Of a stretch of 64,000 nt of DNA, positions 1-11,094 are shown piece after piece. The notes under the pieces were generated by a model, which searched no databases, was not told the origin of the DNA, and was given only the letters and a program-made list of their open reading frames with translations. A program made the translations under genes and the position numbers. The stretch is from Ceratobasidium sp. AG-K (lineage: Eukaryota; Basidiomycota; Agaricomycetes; Cantharellales; Ceratobasidiaceae): contig JAWNGF010000014.1 of NCBI GenBank assembly GCA_037039685.1, positions 558,001-622,000 of the forward strand, in the 5' to 3' direction. Position 1 is the first letter of the stretch; every line of letters begins with the position of its first letter.

Positions 1-2236
1 GTCGAGACCCATGGACTGGTACACGAATTCCTATCAAAGCGATTTTTGCTTTGGATGGAGGTGCTGAACCTAAAAGGATGCATGCATCTTGGGTCAAAGA
101 TCATGCAGCGCGCACAGAACTGGAGTAGGGTGGGTAACAAGAACTCTTACGTTCTATAGCCTGCCACTCATATACACATAGATTCGACAATGCTCCAAGG
201 AGACCATTCACCTTGCTCACGACGCGTGGAGATTCATCACCATGTATAGCAGACATGCTGTCTCGCAGAGCACGCCACACATATACGTATCAATGCTCCC
301 ATTTTGGCCGGAGTCGGCACCTATCCGTAAACATTATACCGAAAGAATGCACGGGATTCTCCAAGCTCATGGCTCAGGGACAAAAATGCGTCAATTTGCG
401 CTCCTTTCTACGTGGTCGTTTCACAACGATGTTCATTCAGTTTCTCTATCTCGAGGCGGAAACCTCATTGCATATGCCATTGAATCCTCGGTTTACATCG
501 TAGACGGATCCACTGGCCGAGCTGTGTTGGGTCCACTCCAGCATTACGACAGGGTCAACTCTGTTGAGTTCTCACCCGACGGTACGCTCCTTGTATCTGG
601 CTCCGGTGACAACACGGTCAAGATATGGAAGACCAGCAATGGACATCCACTGACTGAGTCGTTTGTGGGGCACATAGACTGGGTCACCTCGGTGTGTTTC
701 TCCCCCGACGGCAAGAGCGTCGTTTCTGGGTCCCGAGATAGCACGACTCGCGTGTGGAGCCCAGAGAGCTCATGCATGCCTTCTGTTCGAGTGCAAGATT
801 GTAACAACCCGGTGTGGTCTATTTGCGTTTCCCCCGACGGTACTCGCCTTGCCTCGGGTTGCAACGACGGGACTATAAACGTTTGGGATGCTGAAAGCGG
901 AGAGATGCTTCTTGGACCTCTCAAGGAACATACCCACAGAGTCTGCTCCCTGTGCTTTAGATCCAACGCAAGCCTAGCGTCTGGCTCGTGCGACATTACA
1001 ATACGGATCTGGAACGATCTGGCTGGTTATATGCGCGTTGACGTACTCGAAGGGCATTTGGATCCGGTCTACTCTGTTGATTTCTCGCCCTGTGGCAAGC
1101 AACTTGTCTCAGGCTCAGGTGACGAGACACTACGGCTGTGGGATGTTGAAGGTATACCGCAGCTTATTAGGGTATTCGATGGTCATACCAACGCCATCTG
1201 GTGTGTGCGGTTCTCACCAGACGGCGCACGCATAGTCTCCAGCTCGGGTGACCAGACGATCCGAGTATGGGATGCTAGCAGCCCAGATCCAGTAGACAGC
1301 CCACTCGAAGGACATATAGATGCAGTCACATCGGTGACGTTCTCACACGAGGGCACTCGAATCGTTTCCGGGTCGAACGATGGGACGATACGTGTATGGA
1401 ACACGCAGAGCGGGCTGATGGCTGTCGGACCGACAAATGAACATAGCGACTGGGTCTACTCTGTTCACGTCTCCCCTGACCAGTCCTTGATCGCATCTGG
1501 CTCCCGGGACGAAACTGTTCAGCTATGGAACGCAAACACCGGGAAAGCGGTGGGCAAACCACTCACTGGGCATTCTGGCAGTGTTTTCTCAGTCTGTTTT
1601 TCACCCGACGGAACTCTGCTCGCATCTAGCTCGAGAGGTGGGACCATACGACTGTGGAATGTACGGAGCGGAGAGCTCGTTGGTAGACCCTTTGCAAGGG
1701 ATACAGAGTGGATAAGGGCTGTTTGTTTCTCGCCTGACAGCCTGAGGCTAATTTCGGGCTCGACTGGCGATACGATTTCAGTCTGGGATGTGAATACCAG
1801 ACGAAGAACACTGGGACCTCTCTTAGGGCATACGAATCACGTTCTGACCGTTTGCATCAATCCCGACGGGTCTCGCATCGCTTCTGGTTCAAGGGACGCA
1901 ACAGTACGACTCTGGGACGCGTATAATGGGCAGTGCGTTTTTGGCCCACTTCGAGGACATGCGGCCAATGTCAACTCGGTCTCCTTTTCCCCGAACAGTC
2001 ACTATCTTGTCTCAGGGTCCGACGACAAGGCGATACGACTCTGGGACGTGCAGTCTGGGCAGGCGGTTGGCAGCCCACTCGTTGGACATACAGACCCTGT
2101 TCGTTCAGTTGGTTTCTCACCTAATAGCGGGTTACTAGTCTCGGGGTCTGAGGATAGAACCATCCGTGTATGGGAAGTTGCTGATCTAGTTCAGACTGAA
2201 GAAACAAAAGGTATTGCAGAGTCACCGGCTGTTTAG
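1..2236 (+). CDS. 3' part of a NACHT/STAND-type WD40 repeat protein (5' end outside window)
   Basis: The reading frame at 1-136 (ending ...MQRAQNWS) and the frame open from about 182 (LAHDAWRFITMYS..., then STPHIYVSMLPFWPE) match the linker that joins NACHT NTPase and WD40 domains in Rhizoctonia-type STAND proteins. They are separated by a short intron near 137-190 that removes stops in both frames. From about residue 60 of the long frame there are some 14 WD40 units of the form V.SV.FSPDG..L.SGS.D.T.R.WD, enough for two seven-bladed propellers. The NACHT domain would lie upstream of the window. STAND proteins are NTP-driven switches thought to act in non-self recognition; the repeats would bind the ligand. 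The frame ends at TAG 2234-2236, but the same frame continues to 2494 with a family-like tail, so this may be a nonsense allele. Confidence 0.85.
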
Positions 2237-2494
2237 AATCCAAACTTATCGTACCGTTTTATAGCCACTGAGAACAACGCCAAGCCATCCCACATACCTG
2301 AACCCTGGACTTTGCAGGACGACGGATGGGTTGTCGACTCCCAATCTCGTCTCCTCGCCTGGGTGCCACCAGATCTACACACCAGTTTAATGAACCCCCG
2401 TAATCCGGTGCTCATCTCAACCAGAGGCTGCGTCCAGCTCGACCTCGAGTCGGCAAAGCTGGGAGAGTTGTGGGCCGAATGCTATGAACCTTGA
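2237..2494 (+). pseudogene. Family-like C-terminal tail of the WD40 protein after an in-frame TAG
   Basis: The frame continues without shift after TAG 2234-2236 and is open to TGA 2492-2494. It contains EPWTLQDDGWVVDSQSRLL and WVPPDLHTSL, a tail I associate with Rhizoctonia WD40 proteins. I found no GT-AG intron of normal length (at least 40 nt) that would remove only the TAG; the best candidate is 26 nt. Either the gene is a recent nonsense allele, the tail is lost, or the base is an assembly error. Confidence 0.6.
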
Positions 2495-3185
2495 TTTGTA
2501 GCGGTGATGTAAGTGAATACACCGATGCGCACACTTTAGTAACTCATGTCGATCGCGTATTTGCCTCTTGGTATGGGATAGCTGCCACTCCCTCGATTTC
2601 TTGATTCCATTCGTCGAGTGCAGTTAACATTTAGGAAATAGATGTCACGCATGTAGCTGCGTTGCAATTCTAGTTTCTCTTTCCACTGCGAGGATATTTG
2701 ACTCGAAGGAATGCGATGGTTGACTGAGATAAATCATATTATCGTGCATTAGGGATTTGAATGAGGGCAGTGCGCTTTGATAAACGAATCCAACTCCGTC
2801 GGTTAGGGTTGTAGCGCAGCCGACTGAAAGGATCGTACGTTAAGAGTCAGTCACGGAGCGAAATCATAAAACGCACCAACAAAACCTTGACTCCTGCCCC
2901 GTGATAACCGAATCGCCACAAACAGGATTAGGCACCAGCGGAATTCAAAACCAAGGCAAAACCCAGCAACTCTATTGCGCTGAAAGTCGCCACGTTGTCC
3001 AAACCAAGTACAACCACACTAAACAAGATAAGATACCTGTCGAGCTGCCAGATCCTAGACGTTCGAGTGGCAGTGGCGCTAAGGTTGTGCCACGTTCACG
3101 TGATTGGAACTGTTATTTAATTACCCCGCACTGGGGTTGCAATTGCTGTCGTTGATCTCACCTCCTACACTCGACTCTACCTATC
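2495..3185. other. Intergenic region with FKBP promoter
   Basis: I see no supportable coding region. A TCACGTGA palindrome at 3096-3103 and a TATTTAA-like stretch near 3113 lie 65-90 bp before the FKBP start codon and probably form its core promoter. Confidence 0.5.
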
Positions 3186-3697
3186 ATGTCCTTGTCGCTA
3201 CTTGCTCGAACTGTTCGCACTCGTCCCCTTCACACACTAGCACGCACGTACACCATGTCGTGCATCACGTCCAAGACAGTTGTCGAGCCTCGTCAAGACT
3301 GCCTCAAGGCCAAGGAGGGCGACGTAGTTAGCATGCATTATGTAGGTTCACCACTCGACGTTAAACTTATCACTAACACCGCCTAGACTGGGACGTTCCA
3401 GAACGACGGCCAGACGTTTGATTCCTCCCGTGAACGTGGCTCGCCATTCGAATTCAAGCTCGGTGCAGGCCAGGTCATTTGGGGATGGGACGAGGGCCTG
3501 AAGGGGTATGCGTGCTCTTCTGATGTTGCATGTGCGTTGGCTGATTGTATTACAGGATGGGCGTTGGTGAGCGGCGAACGCTAACCTTACCGCCGGCGTA
3601 CGCCTACGGCCCTCGTGGGGCCCCTCCAACCATTCCACCCAACGCGACGCTCGTATTCGACGTCGAGTTGCTCGATATCAAGAACCGAGCCAACTAG
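3186..3697 (+). CDS. FKBP-type peptidyl-prolyl cis-trans isomerase
   Basis: Three exons: 3186-3341, 3387-3505, 3556-3697, with GT-AG introns of 45 and 50 nt. The product is 138 aa. It has the FKBP12 core: [23 protein letters not shown], then [33 protein letters not shown]. The aromatic residues lining the FK506 pocket and the FD pair are present. Residues 1-24 are rich in Arg and hydrophobics with no acidic residue, which could be a mitochondrial presequence. A second Met at codon 24 (nt 3255) would give a cytosolic FKBP12-size protein, so two compartments from alternative starts are possible. The enzyme isomerises Xaa-Pro bonds and in fungi mediates FK506 and rapamycin sensitivity. Confidence 0.93.
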
Positions 3698-6262
3698 TCA
3701 CTTCTCTCTCTTCCTTGGGTGCTGTATCAATGCCGTGTATCTCCTCGCTTTCTGTACACTAGTCGCTTTCGAAACACTGTATATCTTTTAGTTTGGGAAT
3801 ATGATTGGGTTGTTTTCACCTAGTACCGTACAGTGTGACGGAGAACCGACATCCTGTGAGCCACAGTTGGCGTTCTGGATGTGGTGCCCCACACGGCCCC
3901 GAGGCAGAGCCCATGGCCCAAGCGCCCCACACTCAGCCCAGACACGACGAAATACCACACACGTTCGTGTATTCGAACGGCTGCGATTCGACCATCATCT
4001 CTATTGACTCGAGACCCGCAGCATCCATCCAACACTCACTTGGATCGGAGCTTATCCGTGCCTTTTCATCCTGTGCAACCCCTATCCATCCAACATTACG
4101 CCCACCGGAATTTTTGAATTGTCTTGTTTAATTCGTATATTTCTTTACGCCGGGGTGGGTGTCGAGGATAGGGGTGTAGATATGGTCAGAAAAGATGTAG
4201 TCGGAGCGGGGCGTGTCCCTCGATCATTGCGAAGGCTAGTGGCAAAAATGCAGTTATTAAGCCTGTATTGGGAGACGGAAGAGGGGGTCCGTTCACTACC
4301 CAGGTCGATCAGCAAAATGCAAATAAATACAATGTAATCCTCACCAGGTGTAGTCCAGCCCCACAGGGTGCCAAAAATGGCAGCTGTCCATGAGGCCGCG
4401 AGCGAGCAACCCGGCGGACCGCAGCGTCCCGGTACGTCAAGCGAGATCTCGATCCTTCGCCCTCGTGAGTTCAGACTCGAGCCACATGCACCGTTTCGGT
4501 TATCAATATTATGATGACAAGGCATACTTCCGGCTCGTACGTGGAGCTAAAGATAGAGCTGACATCCAAGCGAGAGCTGACGGCGCGAGTGCCATGGGAC
4601 CAACGCACAAGATGGGTTGACCAGATGGAGGTCGAGAAGAGGGAGATTCATGGCCATGAATGTCTGTCGGGTCGCCTCGGGCGTCATTCCGATTAGGTCC
4701 GTGTCACGTGCAGGGTGGCTCGTGGCTCAATGATATGGAACTTTGCAAACTCTACGTTACTCGCTTATTGACGGAAATTGTGTTCCAAGTTGAATTGAAT
4801 GCATCTATCGGGGAGATGGGATCACTTTGATCGGGCATTTTTATACTGTTGAAGTCGCTATGCCGACTTGCGTTATAATAACTTGTCGTTCTTGCAAGAC
4901 CTCTGCGTATTTAGCCCGCGCGAGCATCGGATGAGTTCATTATAGTGACTACTATACTCGGCTATCATCGCATACTAGGCATGTATCAGATTCATATCTC
5001 GACCTTCTAGCCATAAAATTATCTCTCGCAGACACTTTGCTTTGCCACCATCAACGACATGGGGTCCCTCCCTCCGCCCAATAGAAACATTCTGTCGGAA
5101 GACGCGTTCTTATGGATCTCAATTTGGAATAGCAGTGATCGGCTTATTTGTGCCTCGCGTTTGAAGGAGACCAAACTTTGGACAAGAAGTGGGAACGCGA
5201 GGGAAACCCGTCATAGTTTGATCGTTCTGGGATTATGGATGCGTGAATACAATGCAATAAAATGGGAAGGAAATGGTGCGAGAAAGTGGTATTCTAGGCC
5301 TGTTCGTATGCAGCCACATGAACCCCGTAATTGCTTTTTGGAGCAGAAAGCGAGTCCAACTTTCATCTTACGAGTCCCATCCGTGCAGGTGAGATCAAAA
5401 TGCGCCTAAGCATGATTCACTATGTTATATGTCATTTCAAGTGTTGGCTGAGATTCAACCGTGTGGAGGACGTAGAGTCCACGATGTGAGGGTGAATACA
5501 CGCGGTGCTCTGTTGGAATCGTAATTCTATGTTTTTCGGCCATACGCCATGTAAGAAATCACCAGGATAAAAGATATCTACTATGCCGCCCGACTCCAGT
5601 ATACTCGGCCGACGTGCTGGCTCCACGCGGTGTGTTAGTCGCTTGCATGCTCATGGGAACGATAAAACCAGACGGGCGCCGTCGAGTCTGCATCTGCTAT
5701 ACTGAGGCGCTTGATGCTTCAATCCCCAAGTCGCGACCCGATTATCAGGTGAAGCGACCGGCCGTTTTCGCGCCCATAAATCAATGCTTACGTTTGTTAG
5801 TGTGACTTTAACTCAACCTATGGGTCATGCACCCAACAAAAATATGTTGCTCTTGGTTGTCTCCTGAGCTTGTCGAGCGGCAGGCCCGAGCACGTCTAGA
5901 CTGTCCTCCCAAAGTTCTGGCATTATGCAGTTGATTTGACATGCCTAGTATTACCATGATATTGCGCTGCGCGAAGCCATATCCCCGTATAGTTCTCGAC
6001 CCATGTATGCGCACTGCCGTTTGCATACATCTACATATGCGATCCTTTGTTTCCCCATTCGCCTCGCTAGTACCATCCAGCACGGAGCGCCAGCGACCAA
6101 GGTTCTTTGCGTCTCTAATATATCTTGCGAATACGGCTATACATCTGCCCTTGTACATCGATTTTACACTCTACCATTCATTTCTGACACTTGCATACAT
6201 CAATTAAACAAACCCTTCGATTTTGCCTTGCGGGTCCCATTGGAGTCGCATTTCCTTTCGAA
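3698..6262. other. Gene-poor intergenic region
   Basis: Several frames of 60-130 codons occur on both strands (for example 4145-4525 minus and 5059-5409 plus), but none resembles a known family or joins into a convincing exon series. A possible small plus-strand gene starts at 4377 (MAAVHEAASEQPGGPQRP) with a plausible intron from 4432 (GTACGT) to about 4474; I do not recognise it and the support is weak. Confidence 0.4.
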
Positions 6263-6890
6263 TTAATGACTCTTTTGTGCCGCATCAACAATTAGCTGTC
6301 GGTGCTTCTCTGACCGAGGGCTCAACTCGAACTCAAACTCGCACAACTCCCTGCCGTTGAAACATTGGTATCTTATGTTCCCCCTAAAAATGTCGCATAC
6401 TCACATTGCAAGTGCGTTCGAATCACTTTCAAGCTTGGGGGTGATTTCTCGCCCATGAGCATCTTTCTTTTTTGAGAAATTAAACGTTGCCAGGAGGGAA
6501 GATATGAGTATAAACAAGGAAGAGTCGGAAAAATGAATCCCTGGACATTTTCTAACATAGTTTGTAAGAGGTCAGCCACGCAAAGTGGGAAATTAAACTC
6601 TAGCTTACCGCCTGCCCCACCCAAACCCTGGTACAATGGGAACTGTTGGATCAAAATACCTGTCCGGATCGAACGTCTCGAGATCTGGGTAGACACTCTC
6701 GTCCCTACTCATTGCCCTGTTTGCATTTTAAGGCTGAGAAAGATTGATTGTTTACTCTGGAACACTTACTAGACATTACCGACCCTTTCATTGACGGTGA
6801 ACGGTGATCTCTCATGAACCCTAAACATGCGAATACCAAACTTACACGATAGTATGTATGCGCCGCTATGAATGACTCCCGGTACAATGT
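6263..6890 (-). pseudogene. 5'-truncated cytochrome P450 fragment (C-terminal heme region)
   Basis: Read on the minus strand, exons 6716-6609, 6551-6405 and 6350-6263 join to AMSRDESVYPDLETFDPDRY...FGWGRR, KCPGIHFSDSSLFILISSL, and a tail ending FEFELSPRSEKHRQLI. This gives the PERF-like region and the heme loop FxxGxRxCxG with its cysteine intact. Intron positions match the P450 gene at 55177-57407. Weaker homology runs upstream to about 6890 (6780-6815 and a VPG.IHSGAY stretch), then stops: no N-terminal half, I helix or ExxR is visible between 6891 and 8057. I infer a decayed, 5'-truncated paralogue of the clan seen at 55-60 kb. Confidence 0.75.
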
Positions 6891-8057
6891 GATCAGAACT
6901 CTGTAGCATGAGGGTTATTTAATTACGATATAACACCAGCAACTTGCCTCTGGTCGACACCTGTATAATCGCCCATGGCAATCAATCATGATAACCAACA
7001 TGCTCAAAGACCATCATCCACATGCAGGTCAGACATGGTGTGTTGGTATCCGAGCCCCGGCCACCCCTACTCTCGTGTATCTTGCCGTGCTGTCAAGGGC
7101 GCCATTTAGCGTCATCCCACTCGCGTACTTGGTGATCTCGTTTTCAATGATAAATCCTACTGACCGAGGGACTGGTCATATCGAAAAAGAGTTGATGGTC
7201 CTGGGGAACGCTTTCCGGTGGGAGTGGAGTCCGTTTTGCAACCAGGGGTGCCGAAGGGATGCATTTGACGAGGGTCGCGCACGGGTTGGCTTCATTGAGG
7301 TCTAGTTTGGTTGGCATAGGCCTCAAAGGTCGGTCCTGAAGATGATTTAGTATTGCGGTCACCGTCAATGTTTTAAGCGCTACAGTATAAAACCAAAGAG
7401 AGAAACACGAATGGCTGCGAAAGCTGAGACTCCTCGACTGGGAGACATAGTACCTATTCGTCCCAACGTACGTGCGCTAATTCTGTAGGAGCCACTCCAA
7501 ACCTCAAATTTGCCTCCGACCCCAGTGCCCACTACCACATCAAAGCACCCTTCCGGGATCCTGAAGTCCTTCCTCTCTCAAAATTGCCGAGTTCTCCATA
7601 ATTTCTCCAAGAAAGACCATCGAGATCAAACCGCAGACACTTCTTCCATCTACGCTTAAATACTGATAAGCACTTAACACACTGTCTGCAATCGCATCTA
7701 ACCCAACCATACATAATGCATTCGACGCTCTCTCGAAGATCCGCGATTCTAGTTCATTGTCTGCTGGTTGTTCGTAACATGACGATGGTTAGTGGGTCGC
7801 CCACGGCGCTATCTCAGTGCGCTGCACTGATATTGCAATTGCTGACGTAACCGAACGCCTCACAATTCTTCGCCCTGACATTTCAGGTGGGGCAGAAACA
7901 CCCAGAGTGGTATGCCAATCTATGTAACCCACCACTTCTAAAATTCTGACCGACAACCCACACGACTGTACCCCAAAATAATTAATTATCACAACCAATA
8001 CACCCAACTATCAACACACTCGCGCGTACTAGTCATGCTCTATTTTGTACCCAAGTC
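6891..8057. other. Intergenic region without a supportable gene
   Basis: Short frames only. A Met-initiated stretch at 7717 (MHSTLSRRSAILVHCLLVV) could be a signal peptide of a small gene, but no following exon is convincing. Confidence 0.35.
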
Positions 8058-9401
8058 CTAACCATCCAACCGACCCTCGCGCGCACTCTGTCTAGCCGCT
8101 AGCCGCGCCCTCAAATTGGCTCTATCCCGCTCTCGCGCGCTCGAAACTTTTTCATCGGAAGATGTGTTGTTTTGTGTGGGGGTGGCGTCTGCCTTGGGGT
8201 TGGAGAAGCCCGAGGATGTGGAGGAGGCCGGAGAGGTCGGTGCAGGGTCTGGGTGTTCTTCGGTAAGGATGGAGGGGGTATCATGTTTAACTAATAGACA
8301 ATTAGGCTTGACCGGGATGTGAGAATGGGGAACCTACGGAATGCATCACGGACAAGTCGTTCGATAAGTCTAAGGACACGTTGGCAGGCCATTTGCCAGA
8401 CTCCGCAGCTTACGGAGCCTGGGGTTGTGATTGAGTTAGTATGCGAATTTAAGTTAGATAAGTTACACCGGGGGAACGATCATGGCAAAGGCTGGTTGTG
8501 GGACGTATTTCTTGAAGGTAGATGAGACACACACCTCTTGGAGCAAATGGCAAGCTCAACCACCACGTTGCCGGGCCCATCCATCCAGGTGGGAGGTAGA
8601 ATACCGCTGAGCGACCAAACCACCAGCCTTTTCGCAGGATTAGGTCAACGAGTTGCCGATGTAAACAACATATAGTGAATGGCCGTATTTTCAATTGAGT
8701 TTGAAAGGTCGAGTTGGAGATGAGAGGTAGGGGTGGTATTTGTGTTGAATTGGAATACAAAAGTGGAACCACGATGCCGGATTAGGCCACGTCGATCGAT
8801 ACCCATATACAAATACAGAACCCCAACAATTCACTCGGTCAGCTTGGCAATAAAAACGAAAAGAAAGTAATGACGCACCGATGAAAAATTGAGCACCAGT
8901 TGTACATATCCACAAAGCCGTCCCAAACTTGACCGAAAATGAAGTCCTAGCCGAGGCAAGGGTCGAGTCTGTCGCACGCGTTAGCAATGGTTTTCGAACA
9001 CACCTCGCTTCTGTAAAGCAAAGGGACTAAAGGCTTACTTATTGTGTCCAACTCTGCCAATCCCCTATCCACCCTCCGCCTCAACTTGGCCCATTTAGCA
9101 AACTGATCCTGCGAACTAGTCTGGAGAAGATCTCGTTTAGCAGCCAACACGTCGGCGCGAAGTGTTCGTTGTCGTTCAACAGTAGATTTGAGGAATATCC
9201 TAGTGTAGACGGGATACAACTGTCGATATCATAGGGATGGAGACCCAGGATAATTTTGGACAATGACGTGCAGTCATCAGATCACGGAATAGTGAAAAGC
9301 ATAAAATAAAGACGTACCAGCTCCAGTAATACAGATTTTCCTATCCATCGCACTAGCTCGGTGAGGAAAACGAGGATGAATATTGTTGAGAGGATGGACA
9401 T
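8058..9401 (-). CDS. GET1: GET1/WRB tail-anchored protein insertion receptor subunit
   Basis: Six exons on the minus strand: 9401-9318, 9219-9039, 8968-8879, 8627-8535, 8418-8338, 8290-8058. They total 762 nt, 253 aa, with all phases consistent. The N-terminus [20 protein letters not shown] is the first membrane helix. Next comes a cytosolic coiled coil with [14 protein letters not shown], the Get1/WRB signature that contacts the Get3 ATPase. Then follow [20 protein letters not shown] (second helix) and [16 protein letters not shown]. In yeast Get1 pairs with Get2 in the ER membrane to receive tail-anchored proteins from Get3. The last exon is a Ser/Thr- and charge-rich tail longer than in yeast. 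Intron 3 is unusually long (251 nt). A TCACGTG box lies about 70 bp upstream at 9471. Confidence 0.93.
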
Positions 9402-10524
9402 GGCAGTTAAGAGCACCACGTAGCTTCTGCTGGGGTGGGTGAGGCCGATTACGTCCGCAACGTGGATGGGTCACGTGCTTTCCTCGTGGCTGTGGCGATC
9501 TCCGTGCATGGCGAAAAGTCGACCGTGTAAAGCCCTACAATTATGCAAGTTGTCCCGTCATAGCCATTTTAAACTGGTTTTGGCACGAGTCTGGGATGTT
9601 TTTGATGCGCAAAAGGATGAGCCACTGACCTATTTTACTCCCTTACACCAGGATCCACGGTGCAGTCGACACGCGTATACGCAGAGCGAAGATCAAGACA
9701 ATCTGTAGGTTTTACACACACATAACCAAACCACAATGAACGGTTCAACTCTCAAGCGCAAGTACCGCGGCATGATCATTCCCAGGTTAAGTTATCTTTT
9801 AGCATGCCGTACAGATTCGTCCAGAACCCCACTTACCCTTGCCAAGCGATCAGCCCGAGATGGACAACTCAAGTACGTTTACATAGTTCATGTATGAGCC
9901 ACGAAGCATTGTTTTTAATGGCAAAATATACGACATGTTTTACTATCGCGCATGCCCACCGCAACTCGGTCCGCCTCCAAAACCCCAGATGCATATAGCC
10001 TAACAAAACGGGTGCCCCAACGGGCTTGTTTCCTTCGTAGGGGCTACTCGGGCATGGAGGCTACCGAGGACTCCTGTTACCACGGGGCCGGGCCTTCTTG
10101 GCGTTAACCAAATTCAAGACAACCGGAGGTTGGCAGTTTTGATTCTCAGCAGCTGAATCAAAAGTGGCTTTCGTTGGTTCACGGTGCCAGGGTTGCCACA
10201 ACAAGACCTACGATAGAAGAAACCCTCGTTGAATTTCTGATAAGAGGGAGAATTATGTCAAATAAGGCAGGGCTCTAGTGCCTCCTCATACAGACACTAC
10301 AAGGCTGGCGTTACTTGGGTCCAACCGTGGACTGAAATGAGATTCCGCTCGGCCATCGGGGACGTCACGTGATTTATCAACTTCTGGGAAGGACGATCCC
10401 ATGCCTCCACTATTTATAAGATTCGATGCCGGCCCGCGAACACTGCGGAGTTAGATAGCGCAAAGGCACTGGAGGCACGCGCCACAAACTCTACAACAAA
10501 CTCCTCCACCTACCACCTGGTGTA
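9402..10524. other. Intergenic region (divergent promoters)
   Basis: No gene recognised. TCACGTG at 9471-9477 lies just upstream of GET1, and a full TCACGTGA palindrome at 10365-10372 precedes the plus-strand region beginning near 10525, followed by a TATTTATA-like sequence near 10411. Confidence 0.4.
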
Positions 10525-11010
10525 ATGGAAAAAGGCCCACCACACTGTAGCTTGGACGAGGGGGAGGCAAATGAGCGCTATCGGCGACATTGGTATGTGT
10601 TGAACATACTCAAAAGGCGTACCTACTCATATTCTTATAGGTATCAACTATGGATGCCCTCTACTCGCCCACCTCCACCCCCAGCCAACACTTGCCCGAC
10701 GCGACACTGGACCCCCCTGCGAGCGCTTCGTTTATTTCGGTATTGACATATGCATGGTCAATCCAATCATGACACTGGGCTGGCAACGCACTCTCCTAAG
10801 CCCCGGATCTATGGCGTGTTCGAGCCGAGGAAGGGAAGAGGCTTCTCCGTTGAGCAGGCACTGGAAGAAGCAGGGCTCGACGCGTTGAGCAGGCCAAGAG
10901 TGGGAATAACAAGCGTTGGTTTGGAAAAGGGCAAAGGAAGGGGGCAGGTCTCGCGATGGCACTGAATGGACGGCTTGGGCGGAGGTTTTGGACTCGGAGT
11001 TAGTGTTGGT
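10525..11010 (+). other. Possible exons of an unidentified gene cut by the assembly gap
   Basis: A promoter-like sequence precedes this stretch. Short open pieces include one starting ATG GAT GCC at 10651 (MDALYSPTSTPSQHLPDATL) followed by a GT donor, and one near 10795-10960 (RIYGVFEPRKGRGFSVEQAL). I cannot join them into one reading frame with confidence or name a family. They could be 5' exons of the DUF6535 gene or a separate gene whose end lies in the gap. Confidence 0.3.
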
Positions 11011-11094
11011 NNNNNNNNNNNNNNNNNNNNNNNNNNNNNNNNNNNNNNNNNNNNNNNNNNNNNNNNNNNNNNNNNNNNNNNNNNNNNNNNNNNN
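11011..11094. other. Assembly gap (84 N)
   Basis: Run of 84 N. The true missing length is unknown; the N-terminal part of the DUF6535 gene is probably inside it. Confidence 0.99.

Noticed and set aside
544..996. Minus-strand open frame of 150 codons inside the WD40 gene
   Set aside because: It is antisense to repetitive WD40 coding DNA, and its repeated PSGE/PETR pattern simply mirrors the SPDG/SGS repeats.
4145..4525. Minus-strand frame of 126 codons
   Set aside because: Unusual composition, no family resemblance, and overlaps a weak plus-strand candidate; neither is supportable.
5059..5409. Plus-strand frame of 116 codons starting MGSLPPPNRN
   Set aside because: No domain, no promoter signal and no joining exons; length is within chance expectation in intergenic DNA.
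8291..8337. Early stop of GET1 after a [12 protein letters not shown] segment
   Set aside because: A 47-nt GT-AG intron removes it and opens a phase-consistent charged C-terminal exon.
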